Source: Vandiemenella viatica
Lineage: Eukaryota; Arthropoda; Insecta; Orthoptera; Morabidae
NCBI GenBank assembly: GCA_031002005.1
Contig: CM061918.1
Location: 44,676,047-44,740,046, forward strand
Direction of reading: 5' to 3'
DNA: 64,000 nt
Shown here: piece by piece, positions 10,041 through 21,479 of the stretch
How positions within the stretch are numbered: the stretch's first letter is position 1
Layout: each line of letters begins with the position of its first letter
Position numbers and translations under genes: made by a program
Notes under the pieces: generated by a model
What the model saw: the letters and a program-made list of their open reading frames with translations, nothing else
What the model was told of the DNA's origin: nothing
The model's database searches: none

Positions 10041-11349
10041 ACCCCCTAACCACCTAGCGCCGAGTCAGGTACCAAACCCTTCATGCCGCCTCAGCCGAGA
10101 GGGCGATACTTCATAAAAAACATACAGTAATTTGTGATCTCGACCAGTCGCTAAACATCTGTTTAAACAATAAATGATACGACTGTTGCTAGGATTGATG
10201 GCCAGTGAGTTGTGGTCGGGACGGAATATATAGTAAGGCTACTGTCGACGCAGGGCGAAAATAGAATGCGTGACTCACTCCATATAGCCTACACTGGCCG
10301 CGATTTCCAGCTTGCAATAGAGCAAAACTAAGCCACAGTAAATTGTTCACCACAGAAAAAGACAGGGAATAAAGTTCCTTCGGTTGTGCATTTTCTAGTG
10401 GGTCTGCCAGTTGGTAATCATCATTTCGACTATGTTATGTATGTTGTGGGGTAGCATCCCCTTCGGTGAATTTATGCTACGGGCAATTTTTCGAGATTTC
10501 GCGTTCTAAGGATTACATAGAAGCTCACAAATCAAGAAAGTAGTATCTTGGTCAGCGGAACAGGGCGTAGCGAAGTCAACAAGATCCCAGACTACCGCGC
10601 TGCAGAATAGATGTCACGCTCAGCTTCAAGGAATTTTTTCTCCGGCCACTGGCTAAGGCTAATCTGTACGGCTGAGAGGAATGCTAAAATATTCCGACAG
10701 GGCAGTTAGAAACATTTACTTCATGATATGGGATTCTTAGAGCGATTGCACCCGCCAGAACAAAAGTTATTTTTAAATATATTTATTTAAAAAAATCCTC
10801 AAAAAATAATAAAATGTTGACCTTTTTTTGAACAGTAAATATTATGTTAATATTGAAATGTTTAAATTATGATTATAGAATTATTTGAAATAATTGAAAA
10901 GCGGACTGCAAAATAAAGATACGGAGAGCGCGGTGTGAACTCGGGGGGTACATTGCCTACCTTGCTGGTTCCCGTTACGTTGACCAGTCTACTACATAAT
11001 AATTATGCAAGCTACTTTGAAGATTTTGGGACCCGATATCTCGCAAACTAAGACTCGTGGCATAAAGCCCCTTGAACCTGTGGGTTACTACGCTACAGCA
11101 TACGTAGGAATAGTCTGAATGCATTACCCAGTGTGGAAGTCTCGTTGCGAGTGTGCGGGGCTGTGGTTTGGGACACTGTCGCAAGCTAGGTGGTGCGGCG
11201 AGTTTCATCAGGGCGGAAGTCGGCGGCCACACGTGCGCTGTGGCCAACCAGGAATGGTTGATAACGAGCTGGCGCAGCACGCATACCAGCTGCACGATAC
11301 ACCGCTCAGTCTACTGTGCACCAAGCTTCAGTCCCAAAGTTATTTTATA
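10041..11349. other. Unassigned intergenic DNA
   Basis: No gene or mobile element is recognised. Open frames near 10975-11455 overlap on both strands without motifs. Confidence 0.4.
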
Positions 11350-12212
11350 TACACTACGGAGTAAAAAAAAACAAAAACTGGTATATGCATGCGTATGCAA
11401 ACACAGAGATGTAAATACTCAGAGTACTGCGCTCCGGTCGGCAACGCCTATGTAAGACAACAGGGCTCTTGCGCAGGGCGTTACATCGGTTACTGCCGCT
11501 ACAATGGCAGGTTATCACGATTTAAGTGAGTTTTGAACGTGATGTTATAGTCGGCGCACGAGAGATGGGGCACAGCATCTCCGAGGTAGCGATGAGGTGG
11601 GGATTTTCCCGTACGACCATTTCAAGAGTGCACTGTGAATATCGGGAATCCGGTAAAACATCAAATCTCCGACATCGCTGCGGCCGGAAAAAGATGCTGC
11701 AAGAACGGGACCAATGACGACTGAAGAGAATCGTTTAACGTGACAGAAATGCAACCTTTCCGCAAATTGCTGCGGATTTCAATGCTAGGCCATCAATAAG
11801 TGTCAGCGTGCGAACCATTCAACGAAACATCATCGACACGGGCTTTCGGGGCCGAAGGCCTACTCGTGTATCCTTGCTGAGTGCACAACGCAAAGCTTTA
11901 CGCCTCGCATGGGCCCGTCGACACCGACATTGGACTGTTGATGGTTGGAAATATGTTGCCTGGTCTAACGAGTCCAGTTGTATTGAGCGGATGGCCGTGT
12001 ACGGGTATGGAATTCATGGACCCTGTATGACAGCTGGGGACTATTCAAGCTGGTGGAGGCTCTGTAATGGTGTGGGGCGTGTGCAGTTGGAGTGACATGA
12101 GACCGCTGATAAGTCTACATACGACTCTGAAAGGTTACACGTATGTGCGCATCCTGGCGGACACCTGCATGCATTCATGTAAATTGTGAATTCCGATGGA
12201 CTTGGAAAATTC
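11350..12212 (+). mobile_element. Tc1-like transposon, 3'-truncated
   Basis: A left end near 'tacactacggagtaaaa' precedes about 150 bp of leader and then the transposase start 'MAGYHDLSEF' at about 11503. The element stops where a SINE-A copy begins at about 12213. The second catalytic Asp region, the Glu motif and the right inverted repeat are absent beyond the SINE. It is therefore a truncated copy of a different Tc1 family from that at 5095. Confidence 0.75.
11503..12210 (+). pseudogene. Tc1-like transposase remnant
   Basis: Segments in order: 'MAGYHDLSEF', a +1 frameshift at a T-run, 'ERDVIVGAREMGHSISEVA' with HTH 'WGFSRTTISRV', the GRKK-type linker 'RHRCGRKKMLQERDQ', a stop, 'QIAADFNARPSISVSVRTIQ' (second HTH), 'RLAWARRHRHWTVDGWKYVAWS', then the region around the first catalytic Asp. 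That residue reads N in 'WSNESS', where WSDES is usual, so it appears mutated. A further decayed 'GGSVMVWGVCSW' block follows. Multiple stops and frameshifts; dead. Confidence 0.8.
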
Positions 12213-12395
12213 CAGTGAGCGTGGTGGGTGAACGGTTAACGTTCTGGCCTCTCATTCGGGAGGACGCGGGTTCGAATCACCCTCTGGGCATCCAGAGTTG
12301 GGTTTTCCATGGTTTCTCCCCACTCCCATTCCACCTCCAATGACTTTAGCAGGTATAAAGCCATAAGTAAAAAAAATAAAAATAAAAAAGGAACA
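12213..12395 (+). repeat. SINE-A copy
   Basis: A-box-like 'ggtgggtgaacggttaacg', B-box GGTTCGAATCA, central 'gggttttccatggtttc', a shortened body and an A-rich tail ending near 12395. It abuts the truncated Tc1 element. The central '...caggcgaatgccgggatg...' block is deleted. Confidence 0.85.
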
Positions 12396-13050
12396 AAAAC
12401 GTGAATGACCTGTTTCCATTGTATTAACTGTATCGCCAGTCATCAGTTCCGAATCACTTACAATGACGCAAAACCACAATACTCTTCTGAATACCTGTAC
12501 ATTAAATAAAACTGTAACTCGGGAAAAATCTCTACATGAAGGATATTTTTTTAAAAAATAAAAATGTCTGGGTCACTGTAGTAAGCTATAGAAAAGCTAT
12601 CAACATTGAAAATTTTTTTTTTTTAAATTGTGTCTGTCGGTCTACAAGTTGAAATAAACCGGATTTATGAAAAACTACTGGTCAAATTTAGGTGAGGTTT
12701 CTATTAGTGATTCCGAGGTTATAATAGGATGTGTTTCATTTTGATATGGTGTAGCAAACCAGAGACAATTGACGTAAAGGTTCCCTCAAATTAGTATCCG
12801 TTTTTCGTTGAACGCAAAACTATTGGTCGGATCTTGCTGGAGTTCCGAACAATAAACAACCCATGATCCCAGGAATCAGATAGGTTGCTTTTTTATGTGA
12901 CGTGGAAACTCTTGTAAGTTACGTGTCCATAAATTAACGTCGTTTAAAGATACTTCTCGCAATTGGAGAGTTTATTGTTATTGCAGTGTTCTAGTGGCGT
13001 CATATTATTCGGAGAGATGAAGTTACAGTTTGTTGTGGATATACTTCATC
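12396..13050. other. Unassigned AT-rich DNA
   Basis: No gene. Two loosely similar stretches ('aaaactactggtcaaattt' near 12670 and 'caaaactattggtcggat' near 12818) suggest a weak, diverged tandem repeat. Confidence 0.35.
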
Positions 13051-13116
13051 TCAAAATTTGCGTTCAGTGAGCTTCAGGAGCCGTAGATCACGTATCTCTT
13101 GATGAATTTGGTTTAT

Positions 13117-13117
<1 letters not shown>

Positions 13118-13172
<55 letters not shown>
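13118..13172. repeat. (GA)n microsatellite
   Basis: An uninterrupted GA dinucleotide run of roughly 50 bp. It creates a spurious serine/leucine-rich open frame on the minus strand. Confidence 0.95.
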
Positions 13173-13173
<1 letters not shown>

Positions 13174-13363
13174 TGAGTTAGGTGTCTGTATATTAACAGT
13201 CCACGCGAACAAAACTGCGGGCAACAGGTAGCCTCGAGAGAATTTGGACACCTGATTCCAGAGTGTGCACTTCATATACGAATTACGATAGTGTATGATT
13301 CTAAATTGTCGGTGGCTGTCAAAGTGACGGACAACATAGTTCGCATAAAACACTGAATTGCAG

Positions 13364-13433
13364 CCACCCATGCCCTTGGCGTGACTCGAACCGGCGACCC
13401 TCCGCATATGGAAGTCACTCGCCAGCCCCTACG
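13364..13433 (-). repeat. SINE-B head fragment
   Basis: Read on the minus strand it has 'gagcgtaggggctggcgagt' (A box) and 'ggtcgccggttcgagtcacg' (B box), followed by 'gggcatggg'. This matches the head of the complete SINE-B at 54168-54457 in order and spacing. The body and poly-A tail are not recognised. Confidence 0.7.
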
Positions 13434-13844
13434 CTCCATAAACTTGCTGGCATAAAATGTTGATTATCCAACGACTGTCCTAAGTATGGATAATCAACAT
13501 GGCTCAGTAAACTGTATCGCGAGCATCACGGACCAAATGGTGCCATCGGCTCTACAGTTAGCTTCCTACCAAGAGCGTACCTTTATTCGTCGCCTAGTCG
13601 GTAAAAATCAAATGTCCGAGTAGTTGGAACGACACTAGACAAGGCGGCTGCGAGGTGGCGAGGGCTTACCTGTGGCGCGGCCTATAAAACCACGTGCCGT
13701 GGGAACGCACCTTAGTTAAGGTTGAATAAATTTACGAAGACAGAACAATCCTCAACTTAGAGTATACACTGATATAGCGATGCCACATGAGGAATCGGGG
13801 AAAGCTATGTTGAGATATATAATTGTGAATGTGTGTTTTTTCAC
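13434..13844. other. Unassigned DNA
   Basis: No feature is recognised except a short local repeat, 'tatggataatcaacatg' near 13484 against 'tgttgattatcca' near 13457, which forms a small inverted pair. Confidence 0.35.
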
Positions 13845-14070
13845 CGAGCCCGGTAGGTCTCCGACGTGATATTCAGGAGCACCAGGGTTAAAATACCCGT
13901 CCGTCCTTCCAAATTTTTGGTTTTCCATGGTCACCGAAAATCGCGCTAGGTGAATGCCGCGTTGGTTCCTTCAAAAAACCATTGTCTAATTTTTTTCAGT
14001 TTCTTGCCGTCGGTCCACTCCCCTCTCCAACGATCCCCATGTCGCTGAGAAGTAAAGATATAAGCAAAAC
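13845..14070 (+). repeat. SINE-A copy, diverged
   Basis: Recognisable blocks are 'tttttggttttccatggtca', 'ggtgaatgccgcgttggtt', 'ccttcaaaaaaccatt' and a decayed 'ctcccctctccaacgatcccc...taaagatataagc' tail. The B box is weak. Confidence 0.7.
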
Positions 14071-14849
14071 ATATTCTCTCCCATCCCGATCACATTAAGA
14101 TGTCTCCTACGGCCGCGTATTCTTTTCGCAAGGATCTGTGCAATATCTATGCACTCGGCAGGAGTTGCGATATCCAGTGATGCTAGATACCTCGGCCGAT
14201 GTACATTTTTTTTTCGTGAAGTTGTACCTTTTTGTCCTAAAAAGGTTATTTTCTATTTGTCCAAGGATCTGTTTCCCGTAAGTAGATCTTTCTGTGAAGT
14301 TTCACTACGATTGGTGCAAAGTCAGCATCATAAAATTATACGAGTTTAATTTTTGCTGTTTTGGGTCTGAAATCACAAAAAAATGGTCCAGAAACTTCAT
14401 ATCAACAACAAATACGGAAAACTGAAGCCACCGGAAGAGTTCTTAATTCGCAGAATGAGCTTCATCCGTGGGCGGACCATTGAAATGGAAGTTGGAGATA
14501 TTACTGGGTCTTACGGTGACATACCGAAAGCAGATACAATTATTTTATAATCCTTCAAGCAAATCTATTTGGCGCCGATGTCGGAACCCGTACCTCTCGA
14601 TCAGTTAGACGCATGAGGAATTCCGCTTCGCCATGTAAACAGAACCGATGTTTACTTTTGATAGGGAGAGTGTTTCGGATAATCAGCGGGTGGGACTTTC
14701 CCCGCCTGTGGTAGCAGCAGGCCCCATGTAATCTAGTCTGCTCGTTGCAACCACACCCGCGCGCGTTTCGAATATGCCACAACACACAGTGATCTGACTC
14801 AGTCCACCAAACCTGATGCGTCAGGGATTAAGGATCGGACATGACGTTC
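14071..14849. other. Unassigned intergenic DNA
   Basis: No gene or repeat is recognised. Confidence 0.35.
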
Positions 14850-15012
14850 AAGCGGATGCACTTTCGAATCCCGGTCCATCCATTTCCAGAAATCGCACCA
14901 GATAAATGCGGGGACAGTTTTTTCAAAATGCCATGACCGAATTTTTTCCCGCCCCTTCCCACAGTCCTCTACCGGCTACAATGGCCATCACCGGAAAGCC
15001 GTAAAACACACA
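14850..15012 (+). repeat. SINE-A copy, diverged and shortened
   Basis: 'cgaatcccggtccatcca' (end of head), 'caccagataaatgcgggga', 'caaaatgccatgaccgaatt' and a tail 'ggaaagccgtaaaacacac' follow the SINE-A order. Part of the centre is deleted. Confidence 0.65.
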
Positions 15013-15184
15013 GAAAAAGTAAACAAATTTGGCTCAATCTTGAGGGAGTCGGATGGGAGATGTTGGACAGGTCTATTGATGATACAACTTAAACAGTCAC
15101 TATTGCTTTTTTTTTAACAGCCTTTCAAGGAGTCGTCCGGTAAATTCATGGGCTTGAAGTAGTTTTTTTTTTAGTGTCCCGGGA

Positions 15185-15545
15185 GACACGCGCTTTGTTT
15201 AATTTGATTACAATAACGCGCACACTACGTTGGCAATTTCCCTACACACCCATTTTCCCCTTTTTCCTGCAACCCTCTACGAATTTCAATTGGTAAATTA
15301 TTCATGATTTCTCCTGGTAAGTTATTCCAATCTCTGACCCCCTTACCTAAAAAAGGGAATCTTCCTACACCCTTGGGTCTGAAATCGAGTGCCAGCTTGT
15401 GGCCATGGTCATCTTTTCCCTTCTATGCATTACTTTTAATTCTTACACCAATATCATTCCACGCCTCACTCGCATTTTTTAAGTATAGATTAAAAATACT
15501 TTTCCATCTAGCATCAAGGGGAGAGGCGCTCTTTTGATAGTTAAT
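15185..15545 (-). pseudogene. LINE family A reverse-transcriptase C-terminal end
   Basis: The minus strand reads 'NASEAWNDIGVRIKS', a lysine-rich stretch with 'HGHKLALDFRPKGVGRFPFL' and 'GKGVRDWNNLPGEI'. This is the same protein tail found at 18965-19330 and 21980-22240. At least one stop interrupts it. The 3' untranslated end ('ttgccaacgtag...') extends toward 15185. It is a 5'-truncated dead copy. Confidence 0.75.
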
Positions 15546-17640
15546 AACCGTTTTAGGAGATTCTTGTTATAGGTTTACGGCTTAAGGGACTGCACTTTCT
15601 CAGATTACAATTTGTAGGACCGGTTAAAAATAGACAAAGGGTAAAAAATTAAGCCCGTATAAGTTATGGTCTTTGGAATTATTATTCACGTTTTACTGGT
15701 CCTCGAACTGAATAACGTTGAGAAACATTGTTCTAGAGTCTAGACGATTGCGGGAAATCTGCCTGGTACTGATTAAAATTTGTGGTCATTTTTTGAATAC
15801 AGTCATGTCCGTGGTACAGACACTTCCTACAGCGACTCATGCTGTCCGCTGAAAAGTACTTCACAAAGTTGTCGCCTTACATGACGTCATACGCCATCAT
15901 TCTATGGGAGCCAGGAAGACATTTTTTAAGGTTTGGAAATAGACGGAGGTCTGAAAGGCCATATAGGAAAATAGTGTTGCCAACTTCTGTAAACTTAAAC
16001 ATAGAAATTATTTGATTTTTACACGTTTGGATTTGGAAAAGTCGTGATGGGGAGGAAGTAATTATATTGGGGGGGGGGGTTATTGAGGGTGGAAGAAAGA
16101 TTTTTATTACTCTTCATGTGTATGAAATGTAAGTCGGCAACCCTTCAACTCTGAAAAAAGTTCGGATTTTTTTTTAATTATTTTGCGATATGTTCAAGCT
16201 TTTTGTGAAAAACAATAAAAACTATAATTTTAAAATTGAGCTACCAATCTTAAAATCCTTTCGTAATTTACAGTGATTTATAGTCTCCTGAACATTACAA
16301 GGAAACTTGAGTGATCTTTTTGGCGAAATAACTAAGTAATTTTACCAGATTTCCCTGTTCATTACAAAATGGCAAATATGTAAGTCCATAGAAGGATCTC
16401 ATTAAATGTCTTAGTAAAAATCTTGTATTAAAAAATTCACTTTATGAAAACGCTACTGTAAAGTTTTTAACGGATCTTTTAATTCTTATTTATGTACACA
16501 ATTTAAAGACAAATTCGCAATAATAATAATAATAATAACAATAATGAACTGGATTTAGAAATCACTTGTTACTATTATTTTATGTTTTTATAAAAGTACC
16601 TGGGTGATCGATCTTCGTTCGGCAACTTTCGATTTCTGTTCAATATCCAAGACTTCATCAAAATCCTTAGAGAAGTTTCTGAAAAATTAATTTTATCTAT
16701 TTACAAGAGTTGCTCATATAATAGTATTAGATTGGTCAGATTAAATATATAGACAGTATAAAAACCTAACCTGAAAGTTGGTTGGATCCTCCCGAAGGAG
16801 GCATACTAAGCCATTGTATCAGAGGTAGGACGGTCGGTTCGTTTCCTCTGAGACCTACAATTTAACGTAGATTCTGAACCACAGAACGCTCCAATGTAGT
16901 TCATATAATCAAATACAAATCTTAAAAATTCTTGTCTCAACCGGTATCGTAGCCAGAATTTTTTGAGATCTAGCACAGTAACCACTTTTTTCCCCACTAA
17001 TTACATTTGAGCTCCATTTGCCGAAACATACGATTACGCTAATTACTGCCTATGGTCAGAATTTGGCGTGGCAGCTTTTTTCTATACTCAAAATCCACTA
17101 AGCATCATGGAATATTAGTACCCATTTTGGTCCAGACTGCCATTCAACCTAAACACAACAAGATTAGGCACATTGCTTGTGTTTGATATATGGTCAATAT
17201 TATTTTCAAAGCAGTTTTGTAAAGTAAAGTATCACTTCTGACAAAACCAATTTTTAAATATCTTCTTTTTAAATGTTTAACAATTGAACATGTAGTGCTA
17301 ATATTCCCCCGAGTCAGCTAGTATGCAAGAAATGTTAGTTTAAATATATGAGTTCGTTGAAACCAAAGAGAAAATATTAGCACGCTTCCTGGTACCTGAA
17401 TCGTCTACGAGATGGCGTTAGGGATGTTTTCGAGATACCAAGAGCAAAAATTGTTCGTGTTTTGTAAAATTGGGTTTTTGCAGGTAATATTAAAAAACAA
17501 AACGTTATCTAAATATGAAATTTCATCAGAATCGTTATAGCCGTTTCTGAGATTGCAAATATATATTTATATACAGGAATTGCTCGTTTAAATAAATAAG
17601 ATATTCTAAATGAATTTAGGTTAATAAGCAATGAATGTAC
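15546..17640. other. Unassigned AT-rich DNA
   Basis: About 2 kb with no recognised gene or element. It contains a G-run at about 16070-16079, a short ATA microsatellite near 16520 and only motif-free open frames. Confidence 0.4.
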
Positions 17641-17670
17641 GAAAACATCAAAACTACAGGGCGCAAGAAT

Positions 17671-17698
17671 ATCTGTCTCTCTCTCTCTCTCTCTCTCT
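17671..17698. repeat. (CT)n microsatellite
   Basis: A CT dinucleotide run of about 27 bp. Overlapping open frames there are by-products. Confidence 0.9.
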
Positions 17699-17902
17699 GC
17701 GTCAGGAAACAGAAACCCGTATCCAGAGCAGGGTGAGATAGTGCGGGAGGCCACCCCGTGGGAACACATGACGAAGCAGGTCTCGAGATGAACGGGTTCT
17801 CTCTCATCCCACACACAACGCAACGTCTATAGCGGCAAAAAACAACCTTTACGTGGAGCGCGCATCCCTTATTGATAGCGCTGAATCTGCGCTTCACTCA
17901 GC

Positions 17903-17978
17903 CCGCTGTGGGAACGCTGACATTCGGCCTGGCATTCTGAAGAATACAGGCTCGAGTCCCTGTCTTTCCATCCCCATA
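17903..17978 (+). repeat. Possible SINE-A head, strongly diverged
   Basis: 'gggaacgctgacattcggcc', 'ggcattctgaagaatacagg' and 'ctcgagtccctgtctttccatcc' follow the spacing of the SINE-A tRNA-like head (A box, 'tcgcattcgggagg', B box, 'catcc'). Similarity is low. Confidence 0.4.
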
Positions 17979-18339
17979 TCTCTTCACTCGAATATCGGCT
18001 GTTGCCGATTCATATGCAGTTTGTCGTCGAAACTCCACTTCTGAATCTATTAACCCCACTGACGACGAAAGCTTATATCAGTGTACTATTTTCTTCCTTT
18101 ATTTTTGAAGTGAATAAGTCTTCCCTGATCGGTTCTGGGCAGCCAGAATTACGAGTGATGTGAAACTTTGTACGTTATGGCTCGTCTAGAATTCGAAACC
18201 TAAGCAACGGAAGAAAATGGGGCAAGCATCGTTCGCAGTGCGGCCAACTATAAAAAAATTTTTAATGCCAAATCTACGTTTAGGAAATGCCAAAATTACG
18301 CTAAAATTTTCGGAAACTGTCAACAAAATTAAAGATTAC

Positions 18340-18590
18340 ATTAACTTGACTACCAGAAAAATCTCTACCAATATAAACTCTGTCATTTACAAGTCTATAA
18401 TGAACATCATTACCATTAAACGCTATCAAAATGAATTCCTACCAAAAAATAACTATACCAATTAACTGAACTATACCAATTCTACCCAATGTTATTTCTA
18501 GCTGGTAACCCTACCGCATGAAAACTCTACCATAAACATTTCTACCAAACGCAATATCTAGCATTAATCCGTCTACCACTTTACTCTTTA
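18340..18590. repeat. Degenerate TACCA-phased repeat
   Basis: The motif (T/C)TACCA recurs at irregular intervals of roughly 15-30 bp ('gactaccag', 'ctctaccaat', 'cctaccaaa', 'tataccaat', 'tctacccaat', 'ctctaccata', 'tctaccaaac', 'tctaccactt'). It looks like a decayed short-unit tandem repeat. The open frame at 18217-18465 overlaps it and has no known motif. Confidence 0.5.
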
Positions 18591-18961
18591 GGGGGCGTCC
18601 ATAAATTACGTGAGGTGAAATAGGGGGGCTGAGGGTCCGGCGAAATCTCACCAAGGGGGAGGGGGGGGGGGTTAACGGAAATCTCACGTGAGGTTTTGGA
18701 ATTTTTTTGACTGCAAAGCTAAAAAAAAAAAAAATCTACAAATGACGCGAAAGTCGACTTTGGGAGGTATTTCGTCGAAAAGTGGGGGTGTAAGCGGCTT
18801 TGGAAGGGTAAGACCTAAAAAAATAAGGTCTCAAAAAGTGGCGAGGGTGATTTCTGGGGGGGGGGGGAGGTTCGGACCAGATCAGATCTCACGAAGTCTC
18901 ACCAGAGGGGGTTGGTCCGGAACTCCGGAAAATACACGTCACTTGAGTTATGGATGCCCCC
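18591..18961. mobile_element. GGGGC-ended MITE with TTA target duplication
   Basis: The left end 'gggggcgtccataaattacg' and the inverted right end 'gagttatggatgccccc' are terminal inverted repeats. They are flanked by TTA at 18588-18590 and 18962-18964. The interior has G-runs and repeated 'tctcac' blocks and no transposase. The ends match those of the larger element at 62724-63456 and a single end at 32420. Superfamily not assigned. Confidence 0.8.
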
Positions 18962-18964
18962 TTA

Positions 18965-19440
18965 AGTATCAAATACACGAGTTGGATAGGGTGCAAAAAA
19001 GGGCTGCAAGATTTGTTTCTGGAAATTATCGCAGAATGCAATCAGTGACGGATATGATAAAGGAGCTGGAATGGGATTCATTGCAAGACAGGAGGAGAAT
19101 GAGGAGGGTCATGGGAGTGTACAGGGCATATACTGGCGATGAGGCATGGAAAGATATTGGTGTAAGAATTAAAAGTAATGCATTGGAAGGGAAAATATGA
19201 CTATGTCCACAAGCTGGCACTCGATTTCAGGCAGAAGGGTGTAGGAAGATTCTCTTTTTTTAGGTAAGGGTGTCAGGGATTGGTAAAAAGTTACCAAGAG
19301 AAATGAAGAATAATTTGACAAAAAGGTTGAAAGAATTTAAAGCTAAAATTTGTAGAGGGAAAATGTAGGTAGGTCTGAAGGTAAAGTGCCACCGGAGTGT
19401 GCGCTTCATCGCAATTTAATTAAATATTATATTATTATTA
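18965..19440 (+). pseudogene. LINE family A reverse-transcriptase C-terminal end
   Basis: Frame from about 18968: 'YQIHELDRVQKRAARFVSGN', 'RRMQSVTDMIKELEWDSLQ', 'RRRMRRVMGVYRAYTGDEAW', then after a frameshift 'HKLALDFRQKGVGRFSFF' and 'GKGVRDW'. This region lies downstream of the RT catalytic motifs in jockey/CR1-like LINEs. The 3' UTR has 'gtgccaccgg...cgcttcatcgcaattt' and ends in ATT repeats, as in the copy at 22330. The 5' side is truncated next to the MITE at 18591-18961. Confidence 0.8.
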
Positions 19441-20164
19441 CCCCGAACTTACCATTAACATGTCAAATGAATCATAAACCTGCCAAAAGAAAACTTTACT
19501 AGCCTCTCCGTTTACGAGATGCTCATTCCCAGGTGCTGCGCCCACAAACCTCTGGCCCGTAATTAAGGGAATTTCGTGACCGATGCGTAGAAATCTGGTG
19601 TTAGATACCTCTGGAAGCCTACCAAGGACTTGTAATCCATGCTACGGCGAATCGCTGTTGTATTGCGTTAGAAATGTGGACCAATATGCTAGTAAGTAGG
19701 TGGTCGTAATGTTTTTGGCCGATCAGTGTATATCTTAACCATACACACTTAGTATCGTTGTCACAGTAGGGAAGGCAACGGGAAACCATTACAGTTTCAT
19801 CTCCACCGGGCATTACGTTTGTAGATGTAACGGCCTTTGGCCCACACGTTGCCCGGTGTTGATAATGTCTGTCTTGCTTATTTTGCCTGCTGGTCTGGTT
19901 TGGCTGCAGCGGAAGACGGAAGAGGTCGGAGAGGTGGTTTTCGCTTTCCTGCGGCCAACCGCCTCGACCGCACCGCGTCAAGTTGCAGAACAACGACCTG
20001 CACACTCAACACACACATTAATCTGGACCCACTGATAAATACGCGACAGTGAATTTAAATCTGTACTCCATATTGAAACATTAAACCAATGAGGCTTTAT
20101 TATTTAAGCCGCTACACGCCATCCTTCCATTCGCCTTTCATTTTAGGATTTTTTACCCAACGGG
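19441..20164. other. Unassigned intergenic DNA
   Basis: No gene or repeat is recognised. Overlapping open frames at 19619-20052 lie on opposite strands without motifs. Confidence 0.4.
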
Positions 20165-20514
20165 AGCACATTACTTTCTGGAAGTGAAGTATGGACTAGA
20201 AGAAAGACCACAAAGAAGGAAAATTGAAGCATTTGAAATGTGGTAGGCCCTACTATAGAATGATGCTGAAAGTTAAATGGACGGATAAAGTACGAAATTG
20301 GTTTGTTTTGGAAATGATGAGTGTGGAGAGAGGTTTGTGGAAGAGTCTTACAGAAAGAAGAGACAGGATGGTGGGGCACATTTTAAGACATGCGGGGTTG
20401 GCTAATTTGTAAATGGAGAGAAAAGTTAAGGTAAGAACTGTAGAAGCGTAAAAGGTGCCCTAAATAGGAAGAGGAGGTGGAGGATTATATCAAACTAGTG
20501 GAAAGGCTGATGAA

Positions 20515-20549
<35 letters not shown>
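20165..20549 (+). pseudogene. Non-LTR retrotransposon RT C-terminal end with poly-A (LINE family C)
   Basis: Broken frames read 'GSEVWTRRKTTKKE', 'MMLKVKWTDKVRN', 'LWKSLTERRDRMVGHILRH' and a decayed 'GRGGG' segment, followed by a roughly 30-base A-run at 20519-20549. The 'W..DKVRN...R....GHILRH' pattern is common in C-termini of several LINE clades. It is 5'-truncated with frameshifts. The clade cannot be fixed from this piece. Confidence 0.65.
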
Positions 20550-20553
<4 letters not shown>

Positions 20554-20585
20554 AGACGTACTGCTGATGCTCTATCTGACACCGA

Positions 20586-20825
20586 TCTTGGTGGATGAGC
20601 GGTAGCGCTCCGGCCTCGTTTTCGGGAAGACGTGGGTTCGTAACCTCGTCCGGGCATTCAGATTTGGGTTTCCCATGGGTTCCTCGAGTCTCTACAGGTG
20701 AATCGCGGGGTGGTTTTCATAAAACACCATGGCGGAATTCCTTCCCGTTCCTTGCCCCCAGTCCTTTCTCGCCTCTAATGACCTCGACGTCGATGGGGCA
20801 TAAAGCCACAAAAAACTGCAAATTG
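20586..20825 (+). repeat. SINE-A copy
   Basis: Near full length: A-box region 'gtggatgagcggtagcgctc', B-box-like 'gtgggttcgtaacctcg', central 'gatttgggtttcccatggg', 'ggtgaatcgcggggtgg', 'ggcggaattccttcccgtt' and the tail 'tctaatgacctcgacgtcga', ending in an AAAGCCA-type motif. Confidence 0.9.
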
Positions 20826-20949
20826 TCAGCCTAAGCTTGTGTCACTTAAAAAAGAATAAGTTGGAGGCTTCAAATTTGTACATAACGTGTATTTCATTAA
20901 CACAATTACGAGTATAGTATTTAATTTTCTTTTCTGTTTGCTTGTGGCT

Positions 20950-21160
20950 TTGACACTCGTCGAGGTCATTAGAGGCGGGAGAGGACTAGGAGCAAGGAAT
21001 GGGAAAGAATTCTACCATGGAATTTTGGTGGAATCATCTCTGCATTCACCTGGGGGAATTTCGGTAAATCATGGAAAACAGAAATGGGAATGGCCGAACG
21101 GGGAATCGAAACTGCGTCGTCCCGAATGCGAGGCCAGAGCGTCACCGCACACCCACCAAA
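20950..21160 (-). repeat. SINE-A copy, minus strand
   Basis: On the minus strand the order is head ('gcctcgcattcgggacgac'), 'ccattcccatttctgttttc', 'ccaggtgaatgcagagatga', and tail 'gcctctaatgacctcgacga'. Moderately diverged. It lies in inverted orientation about 125 bp from the copy at 20586. Confidence 0.85.
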
Positions 21161-21479
21161 ATTTTGCAAAATTGTATTATAGGGGTGTTATATAGAAAAA
21201 TAATAGAATCAAAAAAATCTACCCCAGCGTGTAAGAAGTTCGCTGTTTGTATTTATTTCCATATTTTAGCTGCAAAATTAGACACGAGTTGCCGCAGTTA
21301 TAAATTTTCGGCCATTCTTGTTCAGGAGCTATCCCGAAGCGGAATACGCTGCCTAACCTGAAAATGTTCAGACACTTTTTTTTGTGCTAGGTGACTGCCG
21401 TTTGATCTACAAAATGCAACATGAGTTTCAAGGTCGTTAGAGAACGGAATCCTGTGGTTCAAATCGCACTTGCGAATAG

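Noticed and set aside
11153..11455. 100-codon frame upstream of the Tc1 transposase
   Set aside because: It overlaps the transposon end and leader, is matched by an equally long antisense frame, and has no motif.
12213..12300. tRNA gene suggested by A and B boxes (also at other SINE-A heads)
   Set aside because: The boxes belong to SINE heads; no cloverleaf with paired acceptor arms can be formed.
13051..13407. 118-codon minus-strand frame with a Ser/Leu run
   Set aside because: It is produced by the GA microsatellite and flanking unique DNA; no motif.
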